Below the pieces are notes generated by a model, which saw only the letters and a list, made by a program, of their open reading frames with translations, did not search any database and was not told the origin of the DNA. 64,000 nucleotides of DNA from Meghimatium bilineatum (Eukaryota; Mollusca; Gastropoda; Stylommatophora; Philomycidae): the NCBI GenBank assembly GCA_034231615.1, contig CM067298.1, positions 59,610,883 through 59,674,882 of the forward strand. The letters are read 5' to 3'. Made by a program: the position numbers and the translations under genes. Positions 51,695-63,928 of this stretch are shown piece by piece (the first letter of the stretch is position 1; the number at the start of each line of letters is the position of its first letter).

Positions 51695-52075
51695 GTGCTA
51701 CTTCTTCTGATATCGTTCTCAAGTTTCTATACATTAACGGAATGTAGTTCGTGGAACAGCCCACGTGTCGAGGTTTATAATTTGGATAAGCTATTTGCAG
51801 CTTTCGACCCGACTACAACATGACATCCTATGGATCACGTTGACTTGACACATGGATCACGTAGTTCGTGGAACAGCCCACGTGTCGAGGTTTATAATTT
51901 TGCTAAGCTATTTGCAGCTTTCGACCCGACTTCAACATGACATCCTATGGATCACGTTGACCTTCCGCATGAGAAGTAGCTAAACTGGCGCTCAAGCCTA
52001 CTTAGTGGCTTCCTACAACATGCATGGTAGACAGCAGTATTACTATACTTTGCTTCAGTTTGGGTTCTGGTAGCA
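51695..52075 (-). repeat. SINE-A copy with internal 117-bp tandem duplication
   Basis: GTAGTTCGTGGAACAGCCCA occurs at 51744 and 51861, each followed by GTGTCGAGGTTTATAATTT, TTTCGACCCGAC, and CATCCTATGGATCACGTTGA; the 3' side shows GGCTTCCTACAACATGCATG and ATACTTTGCTTC, the SINE-A module. Confidence 0.8.
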
Positions 52076-52814
52076 TATGAGTTAGCAACAGTACACAGTA
52101 CAGATCATTGAGGTAGACATTAATACTCTTCACAGACTGAATAAATTCGCAAAGTACCTGTGAAAACACCTGTATTGTTATACGTCCTGGCATTCATTGT
52201 TTGGTTACAACGTCAGCTTGCTACATACAATCTTTAATTGTGTTAAAAGCTTTCAGCTAGAGAGTCATAGACTGTGGAACAATAAATTATTTGGGCAATA
52301 AAGAAAACTTGAATGCTAATTTTTGTTTTTAAATCGTGCTTCTGTTCATCATGTAGAGAGAGCCTTAGATACGTTTTTGGTAAGGATGAAATTTTATCTA
52401 AAATAAATATAAAAAGGGTCATTTGTCTTGTTTCGTTTGTAGTTTCCTTTTTTGATGAGGAATCTGGTGGCCTTTTTTCTGAAAAATCGTTAACGGAGGT
52501 GGATCATCAATCTTTTGGCTACATTGCTAGTACTAAGTGTCATGTTCTGATTTGATAGGGGAACGGGGTTGAACCTCCACCTTATATACGGGCTTGCACG
52601 TAGGAGCAAGTCAGAGAAGTTATGTATACATGGCAATGTGATGCAGAGGAAGATGAAAAGCCAATATACTTATTTAGAAAATTATATAAATGGGGAATTA
52701 CCTGAGAGAAAGGAAGAAATTGTGTCCTTTCTAGGAAGAAAAATAAGAAACACCCCACAAGAAATAACGTGTTTCAATTCTGTGTTTGTTTGTCCTTATT
52801 ATTATAAATCCCTT
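52076..52814. other. No recognised gene
   Basis: An open frame at 52569-52859 has no recognised domain and runs into element X1; treated as chance. Confidence 0.45.
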
Positions 52815-53873
52815 TGGGGTGCAGTGGGAACGCATTGCTCTTGGCGGACCCAGGGTTAACAGATAACCAAGATCCCAAAAGTGCCTCCTCGTGGCGCACC
52901 TTGGTAACAGAAATACAGCGGCGCGTGCTGATTCTGGCTAAACCTTTTGGGGATCGTGTCCGTGAATGTGGAGGTAACAGATGGAAAGAGATTTCACCGC
53001 AAAAAGACAGGCAATATCTCAGACACCTCTGTGCCAACACATGCAGCAACACTGTCGACACACAGTGAAGCTAGTAAGTTCGGTAGAAGCATTGGAGGGT
53101 GGCCTGTGTAGCCGGTACGAAGCAGGCAGATGTCCCAATAAAAATAAAAGCACAATGAGTACGCTGAAAAGATGCACAGCGCTAGAGGGTAACGTCATGT
53201 GCAAAGAGCACGGAAAACGGTTCGATGAAATTTGAACTAAAGCATTGTTTGCTCGAGACAAGCTTCTAGTTACCGGTGATCCCCGCCTAGGCCCAACTCT
53301 ACTGTCGAGTCTTTCCTATACCGGAAGCATGCTCGCGGAGAGAAAAGGTTCAGTGCCCGATGGGCACAGGCATAGCAGTCCGAGGTGACAAGCACTGTTC
53401 AGGTCTAGAACAAAACGCAAGTCCTTAACGTTCCTAAGTATGTGTACAGATTCAAATTTGGACGATGTGCTCACGAAGTTGGTGAGCAAAGCTTCGGCTA
53501 AGAAGGCGAACAAGCCCGAGCCCAACTATTCTGTCAAGTTCTTCCTAAACCGGAACCAGGCTTGAGGACGAGTAAAGGTTTAGTACCCGTTGAGCACGGG
53601 CACAATACGTCTAATTACACGAGGCAAGTTCACTGGCTGCGGAACGCCTCGTGCAGGACAGACGTGAAGGACAAACCATCTCGGCGTAGAGTCAGTACAC
53701 ATTCGCTGTCTGGCGACATATAGGAAGGCTGTCACAGGCTAGGGTAGCCCACCCGAATTGTCAAGGCATGCTGAAATTGGATGTGCTAGGCCTACATGGC
53801 GCATAACGGTGGCACAACGTAATCACGCTCCCGACGGAAATCGCACGGATATCCGTGCTGGTTACAATGGAGC
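52815..53873 (+). mobile_element. X1 retroelement, copy 2
   Basis: Starts GGGGTGCAGTGGGAACGCAT and shares with copy 1 AGATAACCAAGATCCCAAA, GGGGATCGTGTCCGTGAATG, CTCGAGACAAGCTTCTAGTT, CAGTGCCCGATGGGCACAGG, and the end GGTTACAATGGAGCGAATGA. The tail here is followed by AAACAAACAAACAAAC. It has one 107-bp unit where copy 1 has four. No long frame. Confidence 0.78.
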
Positions 53874-53984
53874 GAATGAAAAACAAACAAACAAACATAA
53901 AGACTTTTCATGCGAAATGTCGATTCTGTGTTCTGTTCACCGTAAAACTATTATTTGAACCATTTTACATGTATTGTATATTCT

Positions 53985-54170
53985 TGTTCGTCTGCGTTAG
54001 CTCTTAAACTCCTGCAGATAAGCAGAATATACTCAGTGAACCAGAATATATTGTGTCAAGGGATACAGATTGCCTGCATTAGCTGCGCCTTTCGGCTTGG
54101 CATATTTCGCTTCAGCATGACTTCTGGGTCACTTCTACCCTCTCTGGGATTTACTAACCATATGGTACAC
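53985..54170 (-). repeat. SINE-A copy, 5' module missing
   Basis: CTCTTAAACTCCTGCAGATA, GCTGCGCCTTTCGGC and CGCTTCAGCATGACTTCTGG in order. A CA-rich microsatellite follows at about 54353-54412; 54171-54820 otherwise shows nothing recognised. Confidence 0.75.
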
Positions 54171-54819
54171 AGTTTTACTAGTCACCTGCTCATTCACAAC
54201 CAGCAACTGATTGCACTACTGAGACTGCTGAAGACTGTATATACTCTGACACTGCTGAAGAACTAAATAGTTATGGGAATGTCAACAGTTCTGCGATGTT
54301 TGTTCCTAATAAGAAATCAAGAATCGGATTGATTTGAGAGAGGCTACAGGCAAACACACATACGCACGCATTCACGCACGCACACATACACACACATACA
54401 TATATACATATCCTAATTTTTTAGCGTATCATCATCAAACCCATAACCTAACCCCTCGGGTCGTACTACTCTATAAGTTTGTAAGGTAAGTGCCACTCTG
54501 AAAACATCAACACACAAATGCCTTCATGCCTGTCTATTCTCCCTTAAGTGTAGAGAATCTTAATTCTGTCAAGTCCTTAATATTACCAATCGAGGAATTC
54601 AATACTTACAAATACCTCGGATCTAGCATATGCAGCAATGGGAAATGCAAAGCAGAATTAAAGATATGACTGGAGATGACCTTAGCTTATATGCCAAGAC
54701 TAAACTTAATTTGTAAAAACAGCGTCAGTGTTAGAGTGAAAATCAAAGATTATAACACAAGTTCTGGAATCCAACAGCAGAGAAAATCATAAACAAGATA
54801 CATCAAGCTACAAACATAC

Positions 54820-55035
54820 TTACATCATATGGCATCAATCCTACACCACAGACCGCACAGATATCAGCGACAATGAAAGTGCTGATAAACTGGCAAAAAA
54901 ATGGAGTAAGTAGACTATGCCCCAACCAGTAATTTCCACCAGCCTTAGAACAGTTGAACACATTATCCGCAACAACTGTAAATAACAATGGATGGACCGC
55001 TTGGCCACTGTCCAAAAAGTAAGAATGGTATATGC
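54820..55035 (+). mobile_element. LINE RNase H fragment
   Basis: DNESADKLAKKW, then SLRTVEHIIRNNCK and QWMDRLATV; a short decayed RNase H end of a Jockey-type LINE. Confidence 0.45.
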
Positions 55036-55049
55036 ACTCTTCCTTCTTA

Positions 55050-55330
55050 TGAAGAAGTAAAATAGAGATGTATACAGGTGTACAAGAACCATTGCTTTCA
55101 GTTGTAAAACGATGAAAACTTGCATGGTTTGGACATGTATGCTGACATGATTCCTTGTCAAAAACGATACTATAGGAACTATTGATGGTAGAAGAAGCAG
55201 AGGAGTACAAAGAAAAGCATGAACAGACAACATCAAGGAGTGCAAAGACAAACATTTTTGTCTCTCGTCCGCATTGTTAATATGGAAATCGCTGGTGTGT
55301 CCAATGTGGTACCACTACGACCATGACGGA
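55050..55330 (+). mobile_element. RTE-type LINE 3' end (GATAGATA tail)
   Basis: Decayed VQEPLLSVVKR, AWFGHVC, then RRSRGVQRKAWTDNIKECKD across frames; same family as 21325-21712. Confidence 0.65.
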
Positions 55331-55334
55331 TAAC

Positions 55335-55640
55335 GGGTTTATAGATAGATAATTAATCCATACTTTCGTTTGGTTCCCTCTTCTTCTATTACCCTTAACT
55401 GTCCTCTGCGAGATAGTTTTGGAAAGGGAATCATGCCTTATCACATGACCACACCACATGTTTGCGAAGTTTCCCCATTGTCATGAGATGTTCTTGTTGA
55501 CATGCAAGATCATTTATTATGTTTTGGTATACTTTAGTTTTATGTTCTAAATAATAAATGCACAATACTCGTCTGTAACATTTGTTTTCACAAGCGTGTA
55601 CTCTCCTTTCCATTTCTGAAGTAATTGTCTAATTCTCACA
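55335..55640 (-). mobile_element. RTE-type LINE 3' region, opposite orientation
   Basis: MERRVHACENKCYRRVLCIY, YLEHKTKVYQ, then (shifted) VVWSCDKA / WCGHVIRHDSLSKTISQRTV and KGNRRRGNQTKVW. Converges tail-to-tail with the fragment at 55050-55330. Confidence 0.75.
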
Positions 55641-55861
55641 TCCGTACACAAGAATAGATATTACTCAAGTTTTATACAGGTCAATCTTCACCGATGTTAT
55701 TCTGTTCTTCCATAAGAGCATCTTCTTGAGCATCTTCTTTCAGCGGATGCCCGGTAGCTAATAACCAATTTCATGCATTCATGTCCAAAGTCTTACTCTC
55801 GATTGCAAACGCATTTCGTCTTCTGCGATCACAATGAAAACACTATGCGTTTAGTCTGGTA

Positions 55862-56036
55862 TTGTCCATGCATATACCTCCAAAGACGGATGTGTCCGGA
55901 CATTGGTGCAAATAAAATGACTACACAACGAATTACCATTCTCTGGACTACATCCTGCTGTAGTTGTAGTAGAATCACTTTCCTACTACAAGAGAGATCC
56001 AGTGGGAGTTGAGAATAAACGCTGAAGAAGAAGAAT
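55862..56036 (+). repeat. SINE-A short variant
   Basis: CCAAAGACGGATGTGTCCGG, CTCTGGACTACATCCTGCTG, a variant middle with TCCTACTACAAGAGAGATCC, and GCTGAAGAAGAAGAA tail. Same variant as 11008-11175. Nothing recognised from 56037 to 56339. Confidence 0.78.
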
Positions 56037-56339
56037 ACGATGTCATGCGTGCACATAGGGCGGTTTGTTTTAGGTCTATGTATGTTTTCTACACATTTTT
56101 TTTTGCGGAGATGCGACTGTGAGTCAGATTGCCATTATGTAAACAGTGAAGCTAGGATAGTCCTTTCGGAATGGTGTGTTTAGTTGTGTTTGCTTGGTAC
56201 TTGCTATTTGTTTTGAGGTCGATATCTACATTCCATTGTAACTGTTTACCGTTTAGTGCATAGATTCAATGGAATAAAATGAGATATCACTTGTACACAG
56301 ATGTCAAAATAGGTAGAACTAACCTTCAACTTGGCGAAT

Positions 56340-56715
56340 TAGGTATTAGGTATGTTGATTATCATCTTCGCACACCGGACACGTCCATATGTGCTCCGAT
56401 CTCCGCTTCAGTAAATCTTTCAGGGTATAACGGCTGATTGCTTCGATTCTTTGTTGGTTCACTACTCTTTTTGAAATCTTTGTCAGGGGTTCTCTTCGGG
56501 CCACGCCCATCCTTACTCCCAATTCTTTCATTATTGATATTGACTCATGCGTATTCATCTCAAAATCCTCTGATCACGAGGACTTACGAAGAGCAGTGAG
56601 TATGTCTGCTCGGTCCATAGGCTGACCGTCTGTTGTGGTGGCGAGACTAGCTAATTTGTCGGCCCGTTCGTTTCCCTCCACACCCGCATGTCCGGGGACA
56701 AAACTAAGTGTGAGT
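56340..56715 (-). mobile_element. I-group-like LINE RNase H end and C-terminus
   Basis: Reads GHAGVEGNERADKLASLA, TTTDGQPMDRADILTALRKS, then ELGVRMGVARREPLTKISKR and a cysteine pair in HIWTCPVCEDD before the stop. One frame interruption. Same lineage as 13.67-16.09 kb (GHAGVKGNERADLLAG). Confidence 0.75.
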
Positions 56716-56867
56716 TATCGTAGTGATTCCCGCGTTTTAGCTCTCTACAATGACTCCGCCCATTCCCTACGTACATCACCTGTTTTGGCTTTCTGAATCA
56801 TATTCGGTGAATAGTGGTCGGTGGTCGTCGTTGCTTCCTTCATCAACCATCATATCAGCAGAAAAAC

Positions 56868-57060
56868 TTGACGAATATGACAGTGGAACATATCTTACAA
56901 GACTGTCCCCAGTATGCAGACCTGAGGAGAAAAACATGACCCACAAAATCAGTTTCAAAGAGAAGTTGTATGGCATAGCAGAAATGACACATACAGCGGC
57001 CTATATCATAGAATACAAAGGCCTAGAGATGGCCGCCGAAGAAGATTAAATGTATTGTAG
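56868..57060 (+). mobile_element. Jockey-like LINE 3' terminus
   Basis: MTVEHILQDCPQYADLRRKT, then (shifted) ISFKEKLYGIAEMTHTAAYI, IEYKGLEMAAEED and a stop. Parallel to 12.98-13.18 kb. 57061-57379 is AT-rich with nothing recognised. Confidence 0.75.
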
Positions 57061-57387
57061 TATTGTGGAGACGCACTGTTTCAAGTCATGTAGGACTAGT
57101 CAACTAAATGGCTTTCAACGATTATTATGGCCGAACTCAGTTTATTTTGCAAGATACATTTATGTAAAGAAAACATAAATCAATATATTGTACAAATTAT
57201 TCTAACCCGTCTCTATTACATGTACCTTGAAATATATAAATTGAAGTTCTGCCGTCCTCTGGCAATGTATTTTGTATAAAATATATGATACATTATTCAT
57301 GTGTGCATATGTTCAACACATGCAACTATTGGTGCTCTCCACATCGGTATAATCAATGTAAACCTCAAATATCATAATAAATCTGTT

Positions 57388-57669
57388 TCTTCTTCTTCTT
57401 TGTTCGTTCTCAAACTCCTGGAGATTAGTAGGATGTAGTCCGGAGTACGGAATGCGTTGTGCCATGGTTTACAGCATTGCTGCGATATCTGCGCCTTTCG
57501 GCCTGACACATCCGACTTCAGCATGGGGTTGGGTCACTGACCCTATATGGGATGGACCAGTCAACTCCATCCCATAACCTCCTTAGTCACCTCTTACGAC
57601 ATGCATGGAAGGCAAACAGTATTGCTATTCTTTGTTCCCCTTTCGGGCCCCGGCAACACACAGGCAAAT
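57388..57669 (-). repeat. SINE-A, full-length young copy
   Basis: 282 bp with flanking AATCTGTT (57380-57387 and 57670-57677). Left TTCTTCTTCTTC tail, CTCAAACTCCTGGAGATTAG, CTGCGCCTTTCGGCCTGACA, CCTCCTTAGTCACCTCTTAC, TTCTTTGTTCCCCTTTCGGG, CCCCGGCAACACACAGGC. Confidence 0.9.
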
Positions 57670-57780
57670 AATCTGTTGAAGTTGGGAGACAAATAGGGGA
57701 AGAAAGAACAATATGGGTTGATAATATTAAGGACTTGACAGGACTATTGCACGCCACACTAAAGATAATTGTCATCATCA

Positions 57781-58333
57781 TCATGTGCCATGCCGGGTGG
57801 CGTAGGCGGTCATGGCTCTCCACAGCTCTCTGTCCACAGTATTATGTATCAAATTCGTTGTTGTTTCCTTGCCGTGCCAGGTTGTCATTCTGTCTAATAC
57901 TTTCTCACGTTGTCGCTCTCTAACTCTGGTGCCTTCAATCTTGCCTGTTGGGATTTTTTGTGTGTCTTGTGACGTATTTCTTCCAGAACGTTGTCTTCCC
58001 AATGAACTCTCTGAACCTCTCTCTGTCTTGGGCGATGTGGCTTGCATTTTCTAGCGATGTATTCATGTTATCTTTGTTCTCTTTACGGTGCTCGATTAAC
58101 GGTTGTTCCTTCCCGAAAGTAATGGCAACCTACGGGAATATTGTGCCTAGAAATTTCCAATGTTGTGATTATGTTCTCTAAACCTGCCTGTCTCATGAAG
58201 TGGCCAAATCAAGAAGATTGCCTTTTTCTTATATTGTTGATTAAGGTCCGTTTCGCATTTAACTCATTCAACACCTCTACATTAGTTTTTCTGTCAGTCC
58301 CATCTGCCAGAAAAACTAATAATAATTTGTAAT
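57781..58333 (-). mobile_element. RTE-a LINE 3' end
   Basis: KTNVEVLNELNAKRTLINN, a decayed middle, then KIEGTRVRERQREKVLDRMT, TWHGKETTTNLIHNTVDREL and WRAMTAYATRHGT before the stop: the standard RTE-a C-terminus. Confidence 0.8.
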
Positions 58334-58339
58334 TATTTG

Positions 58340-58868
58340 TAAAAATAACTTGTAATTGTAAGCTGTCTATAAACCAGCGTAATAGCACATGTTTCCCATT
58401 TGTGTTAAGCTGCTGCACTTGCACGTATAGAGAATGCAGAGAATGGTGTCCGACAGTGGTGGAGTCGGAAGTGTTCGCTCTGATCGGTGAGAATTCCAGA
58501 GAGGGTGATATGATTATATATGCAGATGGGTCGGCTGAGAGACACATCAGAAGTGCGTGGGCCTTCACGGCTCAAAGGTTGGGGGAGAAAATCAGAGAGG
58601 AAAGTGGTGCATTCGCTCAGACGACAAGCAGCATGATAATGGAGATTTTAGTTTTAGCAGTAACCAAAGCTTTGAAATGGGTGTGCTCGCAGACTATCTA
58701 CGAGCATGCCTGTATACTCAGTGACTCGATGAGCATGATTGTGATGAAAATTCAGACAGAGTACATTCGGGAACAGTGGCTGGATGCAGTGAAGAATTCC
58801 TGTGTGCGTAAAGTGCAGACGCCACAGGGCGAAATGACGATTTGGGCTATAATGTGTTTGGTTGCTTG
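58340..58868 (+). mobile_element. I-group-like LINE RNase H domain
   Basis: Open frame with MIIYADGSAERHIRSAWAF, SSMIMEILVLAVTKALKWV, ACILSDSMSMIVMKIQ: the DGS, E and D positions of RNase H are in order. The fourth catalytic region is lost. 58869-59320 shows nothing recognised. Confidence 0.75.
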
Positions 58869-59324
58869 ATGCAATAATGTTGTGTCCACTCAGGACGTCT
58901 GTAACTCCTTCAATCTACTTTCTTTTTGGTCATCCCTTGTATTTGTATGTTTTGATTATCATATTGTACACTCTTGCTGTAGGCAAAGATCACATTGATC
59001 ACTTATATAGTTCTATAGTTCTGCGGGGAGAAGAAAATCACTAAGTTATCAGAGTTAAATATTTCGATTAATTTATGTGTATTTTGTTTAAATGTTTCTT
59101 GAAAATGGTCCCAGTTGGACAATAACATGGAGAAAACGTCTGTGTTCTTTTGATTTTTGTTATATATTAATTTTTCTATTTGATATTTAGAAAATGTCTA
59201 GCCTAACATTATAGATCAATATAGTAATTATTGATCTATCTATTGTTATTTCCACTTGTGCCGTTAAGAGTCACGAGGCGGGGGTGGGATAGGAGTTTTT
59301 TTTTTTTTTGTCATTGGCCATTTG

Positions 59325-60440
59325 AGTTGGATTGGCCATGGTAAATCCGCCTATTTAATGTTTCTTTGATTGTCTCTACCCATCTAATTCTTGCTTTTCT
59401 CGTGCCTTGTAGCCCAGTCTTTTGCTAATGTATACACGAAGGGTTGGCTGTGCAGATTTCTTTCTTGTGACCAAACCATCTGGTTTGCTACCTCTCGATG
59501 TAGTTTTGACTTGAGAGAGTCTTTACTTCTTTCCTGATATCTTTATTTCTCCGGCGGTCTCTTCTCATGACATTTATAGCTTTCCTCAAACATCTCATTT
59601 CGCAAACTATGATCTTTTTCACTATTGTCTTTGGGGGGGGGGGGGGGGGGACATGTTTGACATTGGTAACACAAGAGTTTGTATAAAAAATACTGTTTAT
59701 TAATTGTTGTTTTGTAGTCATACAGATTGATGTGTTTAAGTATTGTTGACAGCTGGTGAGTCACAGCATTGGTTTTTTGGCACCTTGTTTGAATATCGCT
59801 GTCGAGTTTACCATCCTCCTTAAATACTTCCTAGGTATTTACACTCTGGGACTTGCTATATTTTTGTATCATTGACAGATAAATATAACTGGCCTGGTGT
59901 TCTGATTATCTTCAAAGTCTCTGTTTTATGTGTGAAATTTCTTATTGTGTTGTTCGCAGATTGTATAGAGCAAGTGTGTGTGTGCCGTTGTAATTCATTT
60001 TTAGATTCGTATATTAAACATTGATCATCTGCAAATACAAGTTCGTTGAGTTTACTGTGATCTTCATTTGATGCTTCTGTAGGGGTGAACTTGTTTCTTG
60101 GGTCTGTTTCTTTAGTCATCTTGTCTTTGTATGCTACGTACAGGATTGGTGATAGTACGCAGTCTTGTCTAACGCCCGTTTTTATTTCAAATGGGTTTGT
60201 TGTGTACTCAATAGTTCTGATTACGTTATGGCAGTTTTTGCATACATCTCTTATGTTATTTAGTAATTGTCCATGTACTCCACAGTTCTCCAATATTAGC
60301 CACATTTTTCCTCTGTCATCTCTGTTAAATACCTTTTGTTGGTCGATGAAGTCGATGTTTAGTTGTAGGTCGTATTCAAGTGTCTTTTCGCTCAGCTGAC
60401 ATAAAGCAAAAATAGCATCTGTGCATCCTATTCATTTCCT
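59325..60440 (-). mobile_element. RTE-like LINE, RT C-half to C-terminus
   Basis: RT part 59856-60305: CGVHGQLLNNIRDVCKNCHN, IKTGVRQDCVLSPILYVAY, LNELVFADDQCLIYESKNEL (catalytic FADD), then MRCLRKAINVMRRDRRRNKD and NYIERVANQMVWSQER. A 19-20 bp poly-G tract (about 59632-59651) interrupts it. Several shifts. Confidence 0.83.
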
Positions 60441-62105
60441 GAAACCAAAGTGTGTCTTAAAAAGTTGGAACTATATTTTGTCTCATATATTGATATATTG
60501 GATAATAAGTAGGCCCGTGATATGTATTTGTACCACCTTGTGTTACCCCAGTCTCCCTACCCATTTTCTGTTTCGGATTGTTTCCCGAATTGAAGCTTGA
60601 TCCCCTAGATAGATATAATTAAAGGAGGATATCCGTATTGTTAGCTGTAGCTGCTTTCTAATACTAAGAGTCACGTTCTGACTCTTCACCCCCCCCCATA
60701 TTTGTCAACATGATTGCGCGTATCATTAGTTGTTCCTGCAAAATGAGTTAATTAATGTGATATGTTTTAAGAAACATAAATTCCTTCATAAGCTCATAGC
60801 CGGTCAGGGCCGTAGGAACATTATATTTTTGATTCTTGATTAAGAACAAGCGTCACAGCACCGGGGGCATTCCCATATATGTTCTTCTTGCCGTTCTGTC
60901 AGTCATCTAAAAGTGTATAAGCTCAGTGCCCCAGTCAGTTGCTGATTACGCATTATTCTGATCTTTCCGGAGAGGGAACGCTTTCTCACATCACCTCTAG
61001 TCCAGGAACACTACATATGATGCACTAACGCACGGGGTGCTCCAGCGATTTCTATGCAGCGATGATAGTAAATTAGTTTGCCTCTCTTTTGGAAAGGCGT
61101 GCCATTTTCAACCAGCGGACAACAAAGTCCAATTAGGTTATATCAGGACACACTACCATAAAATATTAGAGGTAACAAAGACCCCAAAGTTTTACTTCGC
61201 GTGCAGCGATGCAGATGGGCGTGGAAATATATGTTCATATCCAACCTTTGAAGTTGTCTGCTCTTGAATATCGTGGGGTGGAGGGTGGGAGGATGCCCAG
61301 TCACCTTCTCTTGCATATTTCCCCCTACAGGATTGTTCTTACAGAGAAACATATGCCTACATTATTTAACTATGTAAAGAATATATTTGTCTCTGTATAG
61401 GCCTATAGTATATATTTGTAGTAAATGTATCTTTTTATAGATCATTTTATTAGATTTTGATCCGCTATCTAATTCACGAGAACTTTTTGGAAATTTGATG
61501 CTAAGTTTCCTTTTCCGGTTTTACAGCAAAAATGGTAGGTGGCTAATGGTTTTATGCTTATAAGTTATAATCATGATAATCTGCGAAACCAGACAGTGCT
61601 TCTTTACTTATACGTACTAGTATACGTTCTGTTGTTTATATTTATCCATTTTATAATTATTAAGATGTGTTTCTCGAAGTAAGAAATGTAATGTTCTCAT
61701 AACACTGCTTTGATAATCACTCTGTCATCTTGATTCTTTACCTAACCATATATGATATATGTCGTTGTATTGTTTGCAATAACAAACACTTGAAACAGTG
61801 TTGGAACTATGTGAAGATATATAAATTGCTAATACATAGAACACAGTTGTCTATAAGTTTCATCATTAGCTTAGGCCAAATGATTTTATTTGTGATTATA
61901 GTAGGTTAAAAACATTTGCCGGAGAAATGACTGAAGTCAAGAGATCAAAATCAGTTCTACTAAGTTCAGTAAATTTTAGATTTTAGACATATCATATATA
62001 GCTATGGCATGGCCGTATTTATTTAATTTGTGATGGATAGGTTGCAGTAAAAACAAAATTAGGAAAACAACACTGATCAGTGAGCTATAGACTAGAGAAA
62101 GTGAC
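60441..62105. other. Gene-poor AT-rich stretch
   Basis: No recognised exon or element except a MITE-like end AGCTCATAGCCGGTCAG at 60791 resembling 30801-30976. Confidence 0.5.
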
Positions 62106-62109
62106 ACAA

Positions 62110-62200
62110 TATCAATATTAAGTGTAAACATCTGCTCATCAATAAATGAACTACTTTTCGCAGATGATCAGAGCCTATGCATAGGAACGTGTGTTGATGA
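62110..62200 (+). mobile_element. LINE RT fragment with FADD motif
   Basis: SSINELLFADDQSLCIGT is the catalytic region of an RTE-like reverse transcriptase (compare NELVFADDQCLIYE at 59.9-60.3 kb). Only about 90 bp are recognisable. Confidence 0.6.
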
Positions 62201-62633
62201 TACAGTGAAGCTTGGAGGACCAGGGGTTGTTGTCGAAGTAGACAGAAGTCTTTTCGGAAAAAGGAAATATGATAGGGGGAATGGGTGTTTGGCTTGGTGG
62301 AGAGGGGCACAAACAGATGTGTTCTAAAGATCGCCGCTGAAAGGACAAGAGAAGTGTTGCTGGCAATTATCAAGGAATATGTGTTGCCAGGAACAACACT
62401 ACATCTGCTGTTTCGTCCACCACTGTGACCTTTGCTCTGCTATCGAGGTGTTTTCCAACCTTTCCCAGGGTCACGTGATCAGAAGCGTTATTGACATGAA
62501 TGGCGTTCTCTGGTCGTAATGGTCACTTAAAAAGAAATTTATAGAAAAAAAGGGGGGAGGAATAAAAAATAAAATATTAGATATTTTAGGGAGACTTGAG
62601 TAGTCTTTCTAAAACGAGGAAAAAAAAAGAGAA

Positions 62634-62795
62634 AATGGGGGGGGGCTAGCCCCCCTCATGTATGCTCCTCTCACGTATGCTAAGTGAAAGAAAAACAATG
62701 CAGGTTGGGATGGTGGGGAGGGGGGAGGAATAAAATGGGGGGTTGAGGGGGGGGCTAGCCCCCCTCATGTATGCTCCTCTCACGTATGCTAAGAG
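62634..62795. repeat. Two-unit tandem duplication with GGGGGGCTAGCCCCCC palindrome
   Basis: The block GGGGGGCTAGCCCCCC followed by TCATGTATGCTCCTCTCACG and TATGCTAAG occurs twice, about 110 bp apart, identical over about 45 bp. It forms a strong GC hairpin. Confidence 0.9.
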
Positions 62796-63139
62796 AACGA
62801 AAGATTGGTAAGAAATTGCAAAAATTTATTTGTTTGCGGCGATGCAGTGTTCCCATTGCGGTGATTTTCGAGACACCTGATCTGGTGTTTATTAATATCT
62901 TCTGGAGCCTAAATGTTTGGAATATCGCGGCCGCACTAGTTTAGCGCATTCCTAAAATTTTCTGATGCGTTTTAGTGCATTTTATCATTATTTCGTGTTT
63001 TTTTTTAGCTTATAAAAGACGTTCTTGGTGCTTTTATGAGGGTATATGTTGGCAACACTGGACAATAATTTTTTTTGGCGCACCTTGAAACAGGAGAAGA
63101 AATGACCGGAACGCTGTGAGATTTATGTTAGAAATAATT

Positions 63140-63928
63140 CAGGAAGTTTATCCGCCACGAAACGATGTATAAGGTAGGGGGCCTTCTTTCCCATTTCATA
63201 CTGTTTACATTTTTAGGCAGATGGCTACGGATTTCCACTAGAAACCGCTGAAATCCGCCATGAAATCGATCAAATCTATAAAAAAAAAATCCAAGAGAAT
63301 ATCGCTTGGCGGTCGGCGGGAACGTGACGTCGCCGCACGCGGTATTTCATTGGATTTCTAGCGGAACTCTGTGACGTCATCTACCTAAATATGAAAACAG
63401 TGTGCTATTTATAGTACTGTGGTGGACGTAACAGCATTTCTACCCATACAATTGCCTGACCGACGAGGGCTATGTCCATATGACAGTAAAACACAGCCTT
63501 GAATTTAAAAACAGAAACCTGCGCCCACACAAACTCCATTGAAGGATTGTGGAGCCTGGTAAAAAGACAGCAGAGGAATCAAGGAAGGATGTGTGACGGC
63601 AAAAGCAATGGACCTCATCAATTTTTCTGGATTTTCTGTACGGAATAAAGCAGGTGTATCCGCCACACTGCGATGAATGTGTTTCGGCTACCAGTGTTTC
63701 TTTTTACAAAGTATTTTACACTGTATTTTTAATTAGGCGATTTCCATGGATTTCCACCAGTAAAACCACTGCTCAAATTGACCAAATCTAAAAGTCAGCC
63801 ATGCATACAGTCACTTGGCTGTGTCCCGTCACTGCGCGCAGAATTTCATTGGTCCACAGTTTTTCTTGCAGAACTCCGTGACCTCGCCTACTTAAATATT
63901 AAAACAGTGTGCTATTTATAGCACAGTG
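63140..63928 (+). repeat. Tandem pair of 507-bp promoter-like units
   Basis: The GTGCTATTTATAG core recurs at 63401 and 63908 (507 bp apart). Both units share TATCCGCCAC, GGATTTCCAC, ATTTCATTGG (CCAAT, reverse), ACTCYGTGACSTC and TACYTAAATAT. The third copy of the core module is at 16.6 kb. No coding frame in either unit. Confidence 0.65.

Noticed and set aside
52569-52859. 96-codon plus-strand frame as a gene
   Set aside because: No domain and it runs into the start of element X1.
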